Source: Tubulanus polymorphus (Eukaryota; Nemertea; Palaeonemertea; Tubulaniformes; Tubulanidae). From it: a stretch of DNA of 60,000 nucleotides. Below the pieces are notes generated by a model. It searched no databases and was not told the DNA's origin. It saw only the letters and a program-made list of their open reading frames with translations. Numbering within the stretch: the stretch's first letter is position 1; each line of letters begins with the position of its first letter. The stretch is taken from assembly GCF_964204645.1 (NCBI RefSeq), contig NC_134026.1, positions 19,488,650 through 19,548,649 of the forward strand. The letters are read 5' to 3'. A program made the position numbers and the translations under genes. Shown piece after piece: positions 12,501 to 24,612 of the stretch.

Positions 12501-15500
12501 GTGAAAATCAGGCCGATATTCTTGATGAATTCGCTAACGGGCTGTCGGATCTATGAATTTTTGTTGTATTTTATGGGTGGCAATAGTTCGTGGTTGATTA
12601 TAGCTATATCTCTCGAACGAGCGGCAGTCGTGCTTTTTCCGATCACGTCTCGTTCAATATGCACGCCTAAATTCGCCCGATGCGTGGTCGTTCTGATTTT
12701 CGTGATGAACGTCTTGGTGGATTTATCCGACGGTGATAATGAAATTTTCCGATGCATATTTTGGGTGTTACTACATATTACTGGAACATTAAAACCCTTT
12801 TTCAAACGTGTTCGTCGTCTATGTTTTTCTTCTACCTTTAACGTTGATTATTGCGTTGAATTCTGTGATAATTGTTCGGTTATTCGCGTCGTCAACGTTA
12901 CTTTCGTCCGATAATAAAAAAGCTACGAAATCGAAACGTACGACAATCATGCTCCTAACGGTTTCGTTCGCATTTACAATTTTTACGCTCCCGACGAGCG
13001 TTATTACATTTCTGCCAATCTCCTTGACTCTTAAAGCGCTTCTTTCAGATATATTCACTCAGTTCCAAACTTGTAACTTTTCAATTAATTTCTACATATA
13101 TCTCTTTCTGGGACAGGAAATTCGTGAATACGTTTTTACAAAGATTGCCTGTACACGTCGGTAGATGGAATTGAAATTCTCTCTTGCTCTTTTATTACGT
13201 TCGCCTTTATATGTCATACTAGTAAAGTACCGGTTCAAGGATGGGATTCTAATAAAATGAACAAGTAAGACATATCATCACTAAGAATACATACGTTATA
13301 TAATAATAATGATTTTATTTCCACAATCAATTACAGCATGTCATAAAGAGATATACAAGAATATACAAATATGAAATATTTTAATGTAATGTGGAGGTGA
13401 TTAGATGAAGCCAGTGAAGGCTTATAATATGAAGGCTTATATATGGTTGTATTTGAAGAATGAAGTAACAGGGAACCCGAAACCACTGAAAATGCCAATT
13501 TCCTGATTCAGAGTTAATATCGCCACTATAGGAATGAGAGAACTTGATGCTGAAGGTGGCCTTTGAGTACATATGTTGGAGAACTGATAGAAAGTTGCCA
13601 CCAATTCAATTTTTTAAAGGCTGGCTTATGTCAACCTTCGACTCATCGCCTACCGACGCAACTGGGTTTATCGGCGACTAGGGGCAACTTTAGGTCTACG
13701 GGAGGCTGCCAGTTACCATCATATCGGCTCGGCATAAGCCCACTTACGACAGCAACCTGATACCTAACGACCCGTAAGCTGCATCTGGCTAGTTGCCCAT
13801 GTTCTTTCTGGCCTACAGTAGGCAAAAAGTTGCTTTTGAGTGCAACCAGCCTGAGCTCAGCTACGACACAACAGAAATGAGCACAGGAATTCCAGCTACG
13901 ATTGCGGTTGCTCTTAGTTGCGTCAGGAGACATCGCATCACAGGTCGACATAAGCCAGCCTTTAGAAGTTTAAGTAGCTTACGTGGAACTGAATCAAAGG
14001 CTGCCTCAAAATCTACGAGGCAACACTGAAGATAAGATTTGGAAAGATTACTTCCAATTGCAATGCCCGGATAGTTGCTTTGTCATCCTTTTTACCCATC
14101 GGCTGAAAGGCACCAGGGGTATTGTCGTGCGTCTTGATGCCAGTGATCAGACAGAGAACCAGGACTTAAAACAATATGGAGCTGTTTTTGGACTTGATCC
14201 CCTGGGGATGCCCTAAGTGTGGGGCTCATATTTTTATGAAATACTAGTCCTACAGTTATCACCAGATCACCGATGATCGGTTGGCCAAGCCGTAATACAA
14301 TATAGAGCCAGGGTGGCTAATAACCTTTGAAATTGGAGAGGTCAGGGAATTTTTGTAATTTTCTTCTTAAAAACGTTGGGGTATAGTAAGGGAATTTTGT
14401 AAAAATAAAAGCTAAAAATCAGGGAAAAGTCGAGGGAAATTTGTTGAGATTGCTTGATTGCACGTAGATTCAAAGAGTTTCCATTTCTTACCTAATTCGA
14501 CTGATTAAATGATTGAATTCTTAGCAGATCAATTCAGGGAAAACAAAAGTGGCCACCCTGAGAGCTGCTTTTTGTATTCAAACCTTCCGTTATTTGTATG
14601 GATGAAATCTCTAATTCATGAAGACTAAGTTGGTATGAATTTTCGATAAAATGCAACACATCCTCAATTCCCCTGTTAAGTAAAACAAGATGTAAAGAAC
14701 TTTTGCCTTATTGGAATGAATTATTTTCTTGTAGATTTTCCGACGCGCACAATTTTATCAAACCAAATGATTCACGGGCATTACATTTGATGAACAAGGC
14801 AGCGGATGTAGTGATGAAAGAGTTTAAGGAGGTTATACTGGCTTACGGACAGAGCGACGAATACAGTTTCGTGTTCCGGAAGGAAACCAATCTGTACGGC
14901 CGACGGAAAAGGTAGGCATAAATGAAATTCATGCATGTTCACGGACACAAAATAGGATGTGTAGTAGCAATAGTAATAAGTAAAACCTCTCAAAAGTGAA
15001 AACTTTTGGTTCTGGGTAGTCTGGGTAGTTCTCACTACAGGAAGGTTTGAACAATTGGCATTAAGCCACCTGGTGGTCATTCGAGGCATTAAATTCCAAG
15101 TATGTGTAAATGTTTCATTGTCGTACTGATCGAAATTGCCGGAAGTTCTACTCAGATCATAATGCACTTACTACAATTAAGATTAAGTGATTAACTAGTT
15201 ATTAACTAGTTATTATGATTTACAGTTAGAACATGTTAATCAACATCTTTTGGCTGTCCAGACATACTGCGCTTTCATTGTAGAGAGGAAAAATGTCTAT
15301 TTGGCACCAAAAGAAGTTTACTCTAAAGAGGGTTCACTCAATTGAAAGTGAACTAGAACTTTTGGTTCAGAGAAAATAGTGTTCATTAAATGAGTGAGGC
15401 GTTCGTGCTAAAGAGAGGTGCCCACTAAGGGTGTTTTCTGTATAGTAAACTCAGCCCTACTCCGTAGCATTGCAACAGTAAAATTTCAATTGAGAATCAG

Positions 15501-18500
15501 GGAAATATCTTTTTAGGCCAGAGTAGGGTGAGCCTATAACTGTACAAATGGAATGAATTTAAATGACATGGTTTCCAGATGTAGGCTTTTCACTGTGCGA
15601 CAGAGCATATATTCATACAAAATAATACATCATCAAAACTAAGAAAGTGGTTGTCCGACTGTTGCTTGTTAGCTGAGATTCAGAACAAAATGCATTGCAC
15701 TCGCAAGATACGGCTGCACAATCACCTGTTGTATTGATTGGGAAAAAAGCTTCGAGACGTAAAAATGCACAAGCCCGACTGACAAGTGATAATGATAACC
15801 TGCTTGCACTAATGAAAAGATACTTGTCCCGCTCAATCAGACAAGTGCTTAGATGGCCCCTGCATACCTCTTTGGGATGCAATCCATGAAATGCCCCTTG
15901 TCCCGAGCGCGTTGCGGTATAGATTCCCATGAGATCCAAGGCAAGCGAAGTGTACTGTATATGGGTAAGCTATGAAATGTCGACAATGATTTTGTTATTA
16001 ATTTATCTCAATTTCAGTAAACTCATTTCGACGATCGTCAGTCTGTTCGCCTCGTCGTACGTGTATTATTGGGGTGAATTCTTTGGCGAAAAGAAACTTC
16101 AAAATCCGCCAGCGTTCGATGGACGAGCTGTTCTCTATCCAACTATCAAGAATATCCGTGACTATCTATCGTGGCGTCAAGCTGACTGTAAGTATGCCAG
16201 CAGGCGAAGGTCGAGGCTGTTTGTATAAAATTGGATAAGATTTCAGAGTACAGTCATGCGTCGATTAAACGCCACACTTGGGGATTCTTGATTTTGGCGG
16301 TAAATAGAGTGTGGCGGTAAATCGGGATTTATGGCGAGTCAATCAAATCCCTGCTAAATACCTCTTATCTTCTCAGAATGATGTCTATTGATGTGATGAA
16401 TTTTGAAAAATCTTAAAAACATTGTTTCAATATTAAAAACTTTTACATAACAAACATAGGGGCGCATCAGGAGAACATCGTACGTAGGCTAGAATGAGGA
16501 GATGCAACATTTACGGTACATACGATATTAATCGCTGACCGATTCAGAAATAGACATTGCTACTGTTCGCCGCCTTTATATATATATATATATATATATA
16601 TTCTTGGGTGTTCAAATATATACAAATTCTTGGGTGGTTTGAGTGATGGTGGTTTGTCATCTCATGAATTTGAATGAGAAAATAGTAGGTATTGGGCTTA
16701 CGATAATCTGAGGCAATTGGCTCCATGGCAGGCGTTGTATTATGCCTTGCTAGTCTAAAACCGCTCATGGAATGCTGACTACTACCACAACATAATAACA
16801 TTCGGTACAATGCGGTTCAACACTAAGGGTTGAAGAATGGGGTTTTTCATGATAAAGCTGGGTTACTCTTTCTGGTATGCTATTGGACTTGTTGAGTCGT
16901 TCTGAACTTATTATGAAGTCTTAAAATATTTTTTTTATTAAGAATCCTGAACATTTTCATTTAAATCAGTTGAATCTTGTTTCTTAATTCGGTTTGAAAA
17001 GTGTGTGCGTAATTTACGTTGCAAATAATATTATTCTGAAAAAAATTCTGTTTCATTTCTCCTCAGGTCATATTAATAATCTCTACAATACGTGTTTCTG
17101 GAAATTAGTTCAGGATGCTGGCATGTCAAAATCGCTTGCTGAAGAAAGATTGCGAGTATGTTAACCTTTCGAGAATAACCCCTTGTATTTTGGTGAATTG
17201 TTTAACAGAATTTTCATTAGGCCCTATTGACAAATCGGTAGTGATTAATCCTATTTTCGAAAATCTTCAGGGCACACTTTCCAGTGATAAGAATGAACTG
17301 CTATTCACGATGTTCACTATAAACTACAACAAGCTGCCGGAGATGTATCGCAAAGGAACTTTATTGTTTCGACAAAAGGTTCGTTTTTTAGGATCAACTG
17401 TGTTGATCCTTATAGAATGGTTCTGAGAGTAATTTTCTGTTAACTCTTGGTGGCACAAATTGTAACCAATGGATATACACAACTGATATATTGTCATTAG
17501 GAGTGGAATAGGTATTGGAATTGATATGGCAAGTTTCGTCCATCAGCTCTAAGCCGCTTGGAAGTGCTGGGAGAAAATGTGTAAAACTTCACTGAATTTT
17601 TCCAATTCTACTAATCAATGCTTGACCTTGTTTCCTGACATCATAGGGAAAGCCCTTCAGAAGGACATCACTCTAGAAGGGCTTTCGTTTCCCAGGGACA
17701 TCATTATCAAGAACAGTTCTACCATGTACTTGTGACTCATAGGGAAACCGATTACCATGTATATCATCAAAGTTGAACATGAAAAGCGAATTTACTGATA
17801 AACATTTTTTTTTCATTCTATACAATGTTTTTAACGAGATTGAAGTTAATTCGTCTAGCCAATATTAGAGCCTTTCATAAATTCGCTGCAGCAATCAAAA
17901 TTGCTTCCAATGCACCTGTATGATTGTTTAATGTGATATTCATTCATTTGTTTTATGATATAAGCATTGTCACTATAATCAGTCTTTTACCACACACGAC
18001 TTTTTCGGTGGTTAGGTTTGAACGAGACTTCTGAATAAAAGTGTACCAATTAACTTTTGTACATATGGTAGACACCTCTACTCGGTGCTGGTCATGGGGT
18101 AAATTTCAGATCTTTGAGCTGTTATGGATAGATTTTATTTGAAACTGACAATAAATGCGGGAGAGTCATTGTCTGAATGGACACTAGCGAACTCGACTGT
18201 TACCTCAATTCAAATATTGGAACTAAGTCCTCAATAAACTATAATGGTTCACAAATATTTGTGTTAGATAAAGAGATAATTCAACATAAAGCATATATTA
18301 TGGACACAATAGATACAATTATACTGAAAAGGTACATCCAGATTGAAATGTTGACATTAGCATAAGAAATGCTAAAACTTCAATAATTTTTGGTCTCCTT
18401 AAATCAATAATGTAAAAATCCAAATCTGATACTGATCAGTTTTCTATTTTCAGATGGAAGAAACTATTATTCGTACTAGCGCCGTTCCAATGAGTAATGG

Positions 18501-18621
18501 AACCGTCGAGAATAACTCATTTACGAAAGTCGTCTCACGTGTGACCACGTTGCACTGTGATATTATAGGCGATCAGTTTTGGCAAGAACATTCAGACATT
18601 TTTGGAAATTCTTTGTCTTGA
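9596..18621 (+). CDS. THG1L: tRNA-His guanylyltransferase (Thg1), six exons, 271 aa
   Basis: Exons: 9596-9699, 14735-14911, 16018-16187, 17067-17155, 17271-17378 and 18454-18621. All introns are GT-AG, phases match throughout (2,2,1,0,0), and the summed CDS is 816 nt. The enzyme adds a guanosine to the 5' end of tRNA-His, the identity element for histidyl-tRNA synthetase. Family hallmarks are in order: [10 protein letters not shown] at the start, [16 protein letters not shown] (metal-binding Asp), [18 protein letters not shown] (catalytic Asp-Glu pair), [57 protein letters not shown] and a final [11 protein letters not shown]. An in-frame TAG at 9578 fixes the start, so no mitochondrial presequence is encoded unless an upstream exon adds one. 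Length is normal for the family. Intron 1 is about 5 kb and contains a receptor-like insertion. Identification is very secure; regulation is not visible. Confidence 0.96.
10888..11280 (+). mobile_element. MITE family A, copy 2 (in THG1 intron 1)
   Basis: It starts near CGGTGAAAATTCCACCTGGT and ends near TTTTTACCAGGGGATATTTC, an imperfect inverted terminal repeat. The interior (TTCTTCATAAAACTTTTTC, GATTATCCAAGGTGAA) matches the reverse complement of the element at 8519-8860. A run of G at about 11215-11228 lies near its right end. It has no coding sequence. Confidence 0.5.
11612..11745 (-). repeat. Dispersed short repeat B, copy 2
   Basis: This is the reverse-strand copy in THG1 intron 1. GTTTCGCTCCCGGCAGGTGT, GGTGGGTCTGTAAGGGACAC and CAATCCCTATTTTAAGATC occur in the order expected for the complement of the 6885-7030 copy, and the match is close. 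Confidence 0.6.
12223..13164 (+). pseudogene. Rhodopsin-family GPCR, intronless, two frameshifts, inside THG1 intron 1
   Basis: Three overlapping frames together encode a seven-helix receptor. 12223-~12430 gives helix 1 with GAFGN and the start of helix 2. About 12430-12710 gives LSLSDF (helix 2 Asp), the helix 3 Cys (TGCRIY) and ISLERA, an E-R-A version of the DRY motif. About 12793-13164 gives helix 5 ([13 protein letters not shown]), helix 6 ([11 protein letters not shown]) and helix 7 (SINFYIYLF, with Phe replacing the NPxxY Pro), then a short tail. The first break, at about 12430, fits a one-base loss. The second lies between about 12709 and 12800, where the frame that resumes also contains a TAA at 12790. 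The NFYIY helix 7 ending and short loops resemble peptide or orphan receptors of lophotrochozoans. The ligand is unknown. It may be a recent pseudogene, or the breaks may be assembly errors, because the rest is well preserved. Confidence 0.75.
13303..13375 (-). repeat. Possible retroposon 3' tail
   Basis: On the minus strand, sequence ending in GGAAATAAAATCATTATTATTATA looks like the AATAAA-containing, simple-repeat tail of a non-LTR element or its SINE. It follows the receptor copy. No coding part is visible. Confidence 0.3.
13616..13968. mobile_element. MITE family C, copy in THG1 intron 1
   Basis: Inverted ends: AAAGGCTGGCTTATGTC at 13616 and GACATAAGCCAGCCTTT ending at 13968. Similarity continues inward through GACGCAACT on both sides. 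The ends resemble those of the element at 36047-36509. TAA/TTA trinucleotides adjoin the termini, as in Harbinger-type elements, but that assignment is inferred. There is no transposase. Confidence 0.6.
16577..16601. repeat. (TA)n microsatellite
   Basis: An uninterrupted TA run lies in THG1 intron 3. Confidence 0.9.
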
Positions 18622-18813
18622 TGGCAATTCATTTGTATTTTGCTGATATGGGTGTTGATAGGAATGAAATAATGTTACATGTGTTTTTCTAAAATATGCA
18701 TCAATTTATGGTTTGGATTTTGAATTATAGTATGCATTTAACCATGCGTATGTCAGGTGTTTGGACTGAAAGATTTTCTCTATCTCTGAAAAATGAGGAG
18801 ATTTGAGCTTTTG

Positions 18814-18819
18814 AATAAA
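18814..18819 (+). terminator. Polyadenylation signal candidate for THG1
   Basis: AATAAA lies about 190 bases after the THG1 stop codon. Confidence 0.4.
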
Positions 18820-19718
18820 AACTACAACATTAGAAAACAGAGAGAGCTCAATCTTTCCACATATCGACTGCATATAACCGTTGTAGAAGCAAGGCTTACA
18901 CGTATCGCGACCAATAGTCCTACATCTATTTAACATGTTTGTACGTGTACATGACGCAACAACTATAGGATATCCTGTAGCATGTTTTACCTTCCAACTT
19001 AACCGCTAGTGGTTTTGATGCACACTTTGTACATCTTAGATTATCTGGACCATGAAAATACTACAATGGAGGTAAGTATCAGTATAAATCCAACATTAGG
19101 ACTGGGACATCCATTTATTTGAAAATGAGGGAAAAACCCAACATTTTCTTCTGATAGATTGTCTCTGACTTGCTGACTCACTCTGTTATCCAATGTGCTG
19201 TGAAGATTAAACTGTGGAAGGAAGAAAACAGTGGAACAGGAAAATTCATATTTCATAAATCAAGGTTCCCACTTAATTTCACAGGACTGGAATGAGGAAC
19301 CGATAGCACTGATAGACTTGCAAATTGAAGTTGGTCTGCTCGGCATCCCCCAGTTATTAAAAACTGCTTGATCACCTCAAATATTTAAGATGTACCGTGT
19401 ACTTTGATACATAGCATCTTGAAAAATACTGAAGATAAATTCTGATTCTGTTTTGAGATTGGCTAAAAACATCAATGGTAGGGGACAACCGAATGGGTAA
19501 AATGAAATGAAATAAATACGATGAGGAGAGAGGAATGGGCCACGGTTACAGAATGATCTGGTGTTCATCAAGTACAAGATTTTACATATTTTAGCAATAT
19601 AATTCATCCTTCATAGGGACTGGCCCTAGAAATTTTTGTACACCCTTCCTGGTAATGAACTGAAAAAAAACGACTGTATGCCATCTGACACTTTTCGGTT
19701 TTTCTGGGGTCACTAGTC

Positions 19719-19754
19719 GATTTTCTTCATAGAATAAATTCTATGAAGAAAATC
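19719..19754. repeat. Perfect 17-bp inverted repeat, 2-nt spacer
   Basis: GATTTTCTTCATAGAAT, then AA, then its exact reverse complement. It lies between the convergent 3' ends of THG1 and the next gene. Confidence 0.8.
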
Positions 19755-19983
19755 TGTTTCAGGACAATAAAATGATTTTGATACGTAATCTCAGCATTCA
19801 TCAATAAGAAAATATGACTTACATGTATGTAGTTTCTTTGAGATACCTTAGCTGAGAACAAAGTTGATTCAATCTATGACTTCTAGAGCCCCCACGTAGA
19901 TCGAATTTGACCAGCTAGCTTCACAGCTCAGCATTTGAGGAAACACATGTATACAAATATCTTGGCTATGATATCATTAATAC

Positions 19984-19989
19984 TTTATT
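19984..19989 (-). terminator. Polyadenylation signal candidate, 15-mer repeat protein gene
   Basis: AATAAA on the minus strand, about 165 bases beyond the stop codon at 20154. Confidence 0.45.
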
Positions 19990-20153
19990 GAATATGAGAG
20001 AAATTAAACACCCTTCACCAAATTTGTTTTCTAAATAGGCCAGCATTACACAAATTGGTCAGATGGTCAGTTGTCTATCTTTCTGCCTGCCTTCTTTGGA
20101 GTGGTCAGCACCTGTCCTTGGCATCCCGATCATGATTAGCCACGAAGAGCTTG

Positions 20154-23100
20154 TTAATCTTCACTCTCTACTTTTTTTGCAACAGTTGACACATTTGCAT
20201 CTGCCCTTAGTTCATCGCTTCCAGACTTTTCACTTCTTCCCATAGGAATTGCTTCATTGTAGATTTGGGTTGGCTGTGTGTTGCGGTTTGGCGGCGGAAT
20301 AAATGGTGCATTTTGGGTTGAATATCCTATATTGGGTCCGGCTTGATGAGGAATGCTATTATATTGAGCTGAAGCACCAGGACCATAATTTGGTGGGATG
20401 TTGATATTGATAGGTCTGTTCGGTGGGGGGAATTGGTGTTCCATTGAATTATGCTGTCCACTTTGGGGTGGTGGCATTTGGTGCTGCACTGGAATGCCCT
20501 GCCCAGTTTGTTGTGGCAGAATTTGGTGTTGTGGAGGAATGTTCCTTGTCTGATAGCTTTGTGGGATCTGAGGTTGTTGTTGAATGTTTCCAATCTTATG
20601 GTTTTGAGTGAATTGGGGTTGCAATTGAATTCGAGAATGATGGTTTGGTGGCATTTGTTGTTGAAGTGGAATGTTTCCAGTCTGATGGTTTGGTGGCAAT
20701 TGGTGTTGCGATGAAATGTCATGTCCATTTTGTGGTGGTGGGATTTGGTGATGCATTGGAATGCCCTGACCATTTTGAGTTGGTGGCATTTGGTGTTGCA
20801 TTGGAATGCCCTGCCCATTTTGAGTTGGTGGCATTTGATGTTGCATTGGAATGCCCTGACCATTTTGAGGTGGTGGCATTTGGTGTTGCATTGGAATGCC
20901 CTGACCATTTCGAGTTGGTGGCATTTGGTGATGCATTGGAATGCCCTGCCGAGTTTGAGGTGGTGACATTTGGTGTTGCATTGGAATGCCCTGACCATTT
21001 TGAGGTGGTGGCATTTGGTGTTGCATTGGAATGCCCCGTCCATTTTGAGGTGGTTGCATTTGGTGTTGCATTGGAATGCCCTGTCCAGTTTGAGGTGGTG
21101 GCATTTGGTGTTGCATTGGAATGCCCTGACCATTTTGAGGTGGTGGCATTTGGTGTTGCATTGGAATGCCCTGACTATTTTGAGGAGGTTGCATTTGGTG
21201 TTGCATTGGAATGCCCTGACTATTTTGAGGAGGTGGCATTTGGTGTTGCATTGGAATGCCCTGACCATTTTGAGGTGGTGGCATTTGGTTTTGCATTGGA
21301 ATGCCCTGTCCAGTTTGAGGTGGTGGCATTTGGTGTTGCATTGGAATGCCCTGACCATTTTGAGGTGGTGGCATTTGGTGTTGCATTGGAATGCCCTGAC
21401 TATTTTGAGGAGGTTGCATTTGGTGTTGCATTGAAATGCCCTGTCCATTTCGAGGTGGTGGCATTTGGTGTTGCATTGGAATGCCCTGGCCATTTTGAGA
21501 TGGTGGCATTTGGTGTTGCATTGGAATACCCTGACCATTTTGAGGAGGTTGCATTTGGTGTTGCATTGGAATGCCCTGTCCAGTTTGAGGTGGTGGCATT
21601 TGGTGTTGCATTGGAATGCCCTGACCATTTCGAGGTGGTGGCATTTGGTGTTGCATTGGAATGCCCTGATCATTTCGAGGTGGTGGTATTTGGTGTTGCA
21701 TTTGAATGCCCTGCCCAGTTTGAGGTGGTGGCATTTGGTGTTGCATTGGAATGCCCTGTCCAGTTTGAGGTGGTGGCATTTGGTGTTGCATTTGAATGCC
21801 CTGTCCAGTTTGAGGGAGTTGCATTTGGTGTTGCTGTGGAATGCCCTGCCCAGTTTGAGGTGGTGGCATTTGTGGTTGCATTGGAATTTCCTGCCCATTT
21901 TGAGGTGGTGGCATTTGGTGCTGCATTCGAATGCCCTGTCCAGTTTGAGGCGGTGGCATTTGGTGCTGCATTGGAATGCCCTGTCCAGTTTGAGGTGGTT
22001 GCATTTGGTGTTGCATTGAAATTCCCTGCCCATTTTGAGATGGTGACATTTGGTGTTGCATTGGAATTCCCTGCCCATTTTGAGGTGGTGACATTTGGTG
22101 TTGCATTGGAATACCCTGACCATTTTGAGGTGGTGGCATTTGGTGTTGCATTGGAATGCCCTGCCCATTTTGAGGTGGTGGCATTTGATGTTGCGGTGGA
22201 ATGCCCTGGCTATACCCCATATTCTGAGGATAAGGGGTATAGCCATTGACTTCACTATTTGGATAAGGATAATATCCAGGATACGGCATATAGGGACCAT
22301 TTCCATAATTGGGTGGAATGTTTTGGTACTGTGGATCAACTGTACTAGGCGTTTTACCTTGTACTTGTGCCGACAATGGTGTTACTGAATTTCCACTCAC
22401 GATGGGACTTTGTAGAGTCTGTGCCGGGTCTATCATAAGCTGTTTAGGCTTGGGATCTTCTGTTCCAATGGAATGATCTTTCTGTGCAGATGGGTTTGCT
22501 GGTACTGAATTAAGTGTTTGTTGGTTAGTAGATTTCGTTGGTTCTGTGTTAGGATTTGGGTGGGTAGAAGATGTTTTCTTAGCTGCATTGTCTATCAATT
22601 TTGCTTGGGCAGTAGATGGGCTCTTTGGTGTTAGGTTTGGCTTTGGTTGGGCAGAAGATGGTTTTGCTGCTGGGTTTGGCTTTGCTTGAGTAGCTGGATT
22701 TGGCTTTGCCTGGGCAGTAGATGGGTTTGCTGCTGGCGTTAGCTTTGGTTGATGAGTAGATGGGCTATTTGATGCTGGCTTTGGCTTTGGTCGGGTGGTT
22801 GATGGTTCTGCGCCTGGTTTTGCCATTGTTTGAGTAGCTAGGTTTGGCTTTGTTTGGGCCGTAGATGGTTGTGCTGCTGGCTTTGGTTTTGGGCGAAAAG
22901 CAGATGGACTTTTTGTTGCTGGGTTTGGCTTTGGTCGGTCAGTTGATGACTTTTCTTTTGGATTTGGTTTTGCTTGAGTAGTAGATGGGCTTTTTGGTGC
23001 TGGCTTTGGCTTTTCTTGGGCAGTTGATGGTTTTGCTGCTGGGTTTGGCTCTAGTTGAGTAGTAGACTTTGCTGCTTCAGGCTTTGACTTAGTTTGGATA

Positions 23101-24486
23101 GAAGATGGGCTCTCATGTGCAGCATTAGGTTTTTGTTTGGAAGTTGATGACTTTTCTGGTGCTGGGTTAGGCTTTTGTCGGGTAGTGGATGCATTTTCTG
23201 GTGTTGGGTGGTTTGGCTTTGGTTTGGTAGTAAATGGCTTTTCTAATGGTGGGTTTGCCATTGGTTTGGACGTCGATGATTTTATCGGTGTTGGGTTTGG
23301 TTTTGGTTGGGTAGTGGATGCCTTTTCTGGTGTTGGGTGGTTTGGCTTTGGTTTGCTAGTAAATGGCTTTTCTAATGCTGGGTTTGGCATTGGTTTGGAC
23401 GTCGATGATTTTATCGGCGCTGGTTTAGGCTTTTGTTGGGTAGTAGATGACTTTTGTGGTTCTGAATTAGGTTTTGGTTGGATGGATTGCTGTCCGGCTA
23501 TAAGTGGATTGATTGCATCGGGTGAGGTATTGGAATTGACTGGCAGATCCTGGGGCATAACGCTAGGGTTTAGCTGCAGTGGTTTTGACTCTACCATACC
23601 AGCTATCGGATTCGGTTTTTTAGTACGTGAACTTTGATTTTCAGTTGCCAAAGGTCCATTTTCAGCTATCGGAGATTTTGATGGCTTATTGCTTACCACT
23701 GAAGATTCACTTTCTGATTGCACAGGCCGTGGTATGGCTCGGATTGCGTTCTCAGATGAGGGGTTTCCCGTGCGCCTTTTCATTCCATTCCGAATAGCTT
23801 GCATGCGTTTCCTCACTCTTCTTGACATTGGGCGACGGGAACCTCTTACGCCTAACCGAGGAGATGAAGGTCTCATTAAACTGGGTCTTCGCACAGTCAT
23901 TGGTTGTACCGGCCAAAGCGCTTTTCCCGTGACTTCCGAGTGGATATCAGCAGCTTTTCCTATCACTTCAGACAATGTATCGCCTTTCCCTATAGTATAA
24001 TTGATTTGGTTAATAGTTACCCACTTCAAGCTTGGGATTTTGGGGGTCAGTATAAAAATCATATATATCCCATTCTAACATATTTTACCTTGTGTAATGG
24101 AAGGTTTTGATGCATCTGCCAGGGCAGCTGTTCCTCCTAAATTGTAAATGACATTTTGGAAACAAGTTACTGATGGATCGGGCAAGGTTCATCAAAGATG
24201 AATCAGAATACCTTTAGGGATGACTGATGATTCTGAAGCCGTAGATGCATCCACGGGAGCGGCTCGCCCTCCTAAAAGGATAATTTGATGATGTTTTGGT
24301 AACTCCTAATCTCTATCACGGAAAACATCGAATTCAGTCAAATGCAAGGATCAAAGATACTGTAAAGTTGTAAGTAGCGCTTAAGTCCTTTATCATAGGA
24401 GAGTTAAGAATGAAGATGAAAATATTTATCATACCTTTGCTGAGAAGGAGGAAAATGATGAGCAATCGCATGGTTTCCCCTATCAT
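20154..24486 (-). CDS. Secreted Gln/Pro-rich 15-mer repeat protein, four exons, 1331 aa
   Basis: Exons: 24486-24435, 24271-24212, 24134-24087 and 23989-20154. All introns are GT-AG and phase 1, and the summed CDS is 3996 nt. Exon 1 encodes a signal peptide (MRLLIIFLLLS core) with likely cleavage near GRA-AP. Exons 2 and 3 encode related short peptides. The last exon begins with an acidic/neutral stretch and a very basic block (RGSRRPMSRRVRKR), followed by a Lys/Pro/Ser/Thr-rich region of loose KPNP...SST repeats. Next come about 33 clean and 6-7 decayed copies of GIPMQHQMPPPQNGQ. The tail contains PMGRSEKSG and ends VESED. No Cys-rich or enzymatic domain is visible. Repetitive, secreted, Gln/Pro/Met-rich proteins are typical of extracellular matrix, shell, adhesive or capsule material; that role is inferred and I do not recognise a named family. 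The downstream tandem neighbour has the same architecture. Confidence 0.85.
20460..22205 (-). repeat. 45-bp coding minisatellite
   Basis: A 45-bp unit encoding 15 residues is repeated about 33 times with few changes, mostly at residues 3, 9-11 and 12-14. Degenerate copies flank the 3' part (20460-20710). Several units recur in the same order, showing multi-unit duplications. Because the unit is a multiple of three and lacks stops in several frames, long spurious ORFs run through it on both strands. Confidence 0.95.
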
Positions 24487-24612
24487 TCTGGAAATCAAAC
24501 ATAATTCAACGATCGTACAAAAAGAATGTCAATGCCATTAGCTTATCGGTGAAACCAAGTGATTCGATCAAATATATCCAGTATTTTAATCAATATTTTT
24601 TCTTTCGGAGAT

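Larger units (their letters stand above)
18622..20153. other. Convergent 3' intergenic region
   Basis: About 1.5 kb lies between the stop codons of THG1 (+) and the 15-mer repeat protein gene (-). It holds the presumed polyadenylation signals of both genes and a perfect 17-bp inverted repeat at 19719-19754. No exon was seen. Confidence 0.5.

Noticed and set aside
20715-22205. CRISPR-like regular repeat array
   Set aside because: Repeats are contiguous without unique spacers, in-frame within a eukaryotic exon.
20645-22249. 534-codon open frame on the + strand through the 45-bp array
   Set aside because: It is antisense to a spliced gene with a signal peptide. The array unit is a multiple of three with no stop in this frame, so openness is automatic; no start context or splice support.
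20327-22339. 670-codon alternative minus-strand frame through the same array
   Set aside because: Shifted frame of the real last exon, kept open by the same repeat property; peptide rich in His/Cys/Lys has no N-terminal signal or exon connection.
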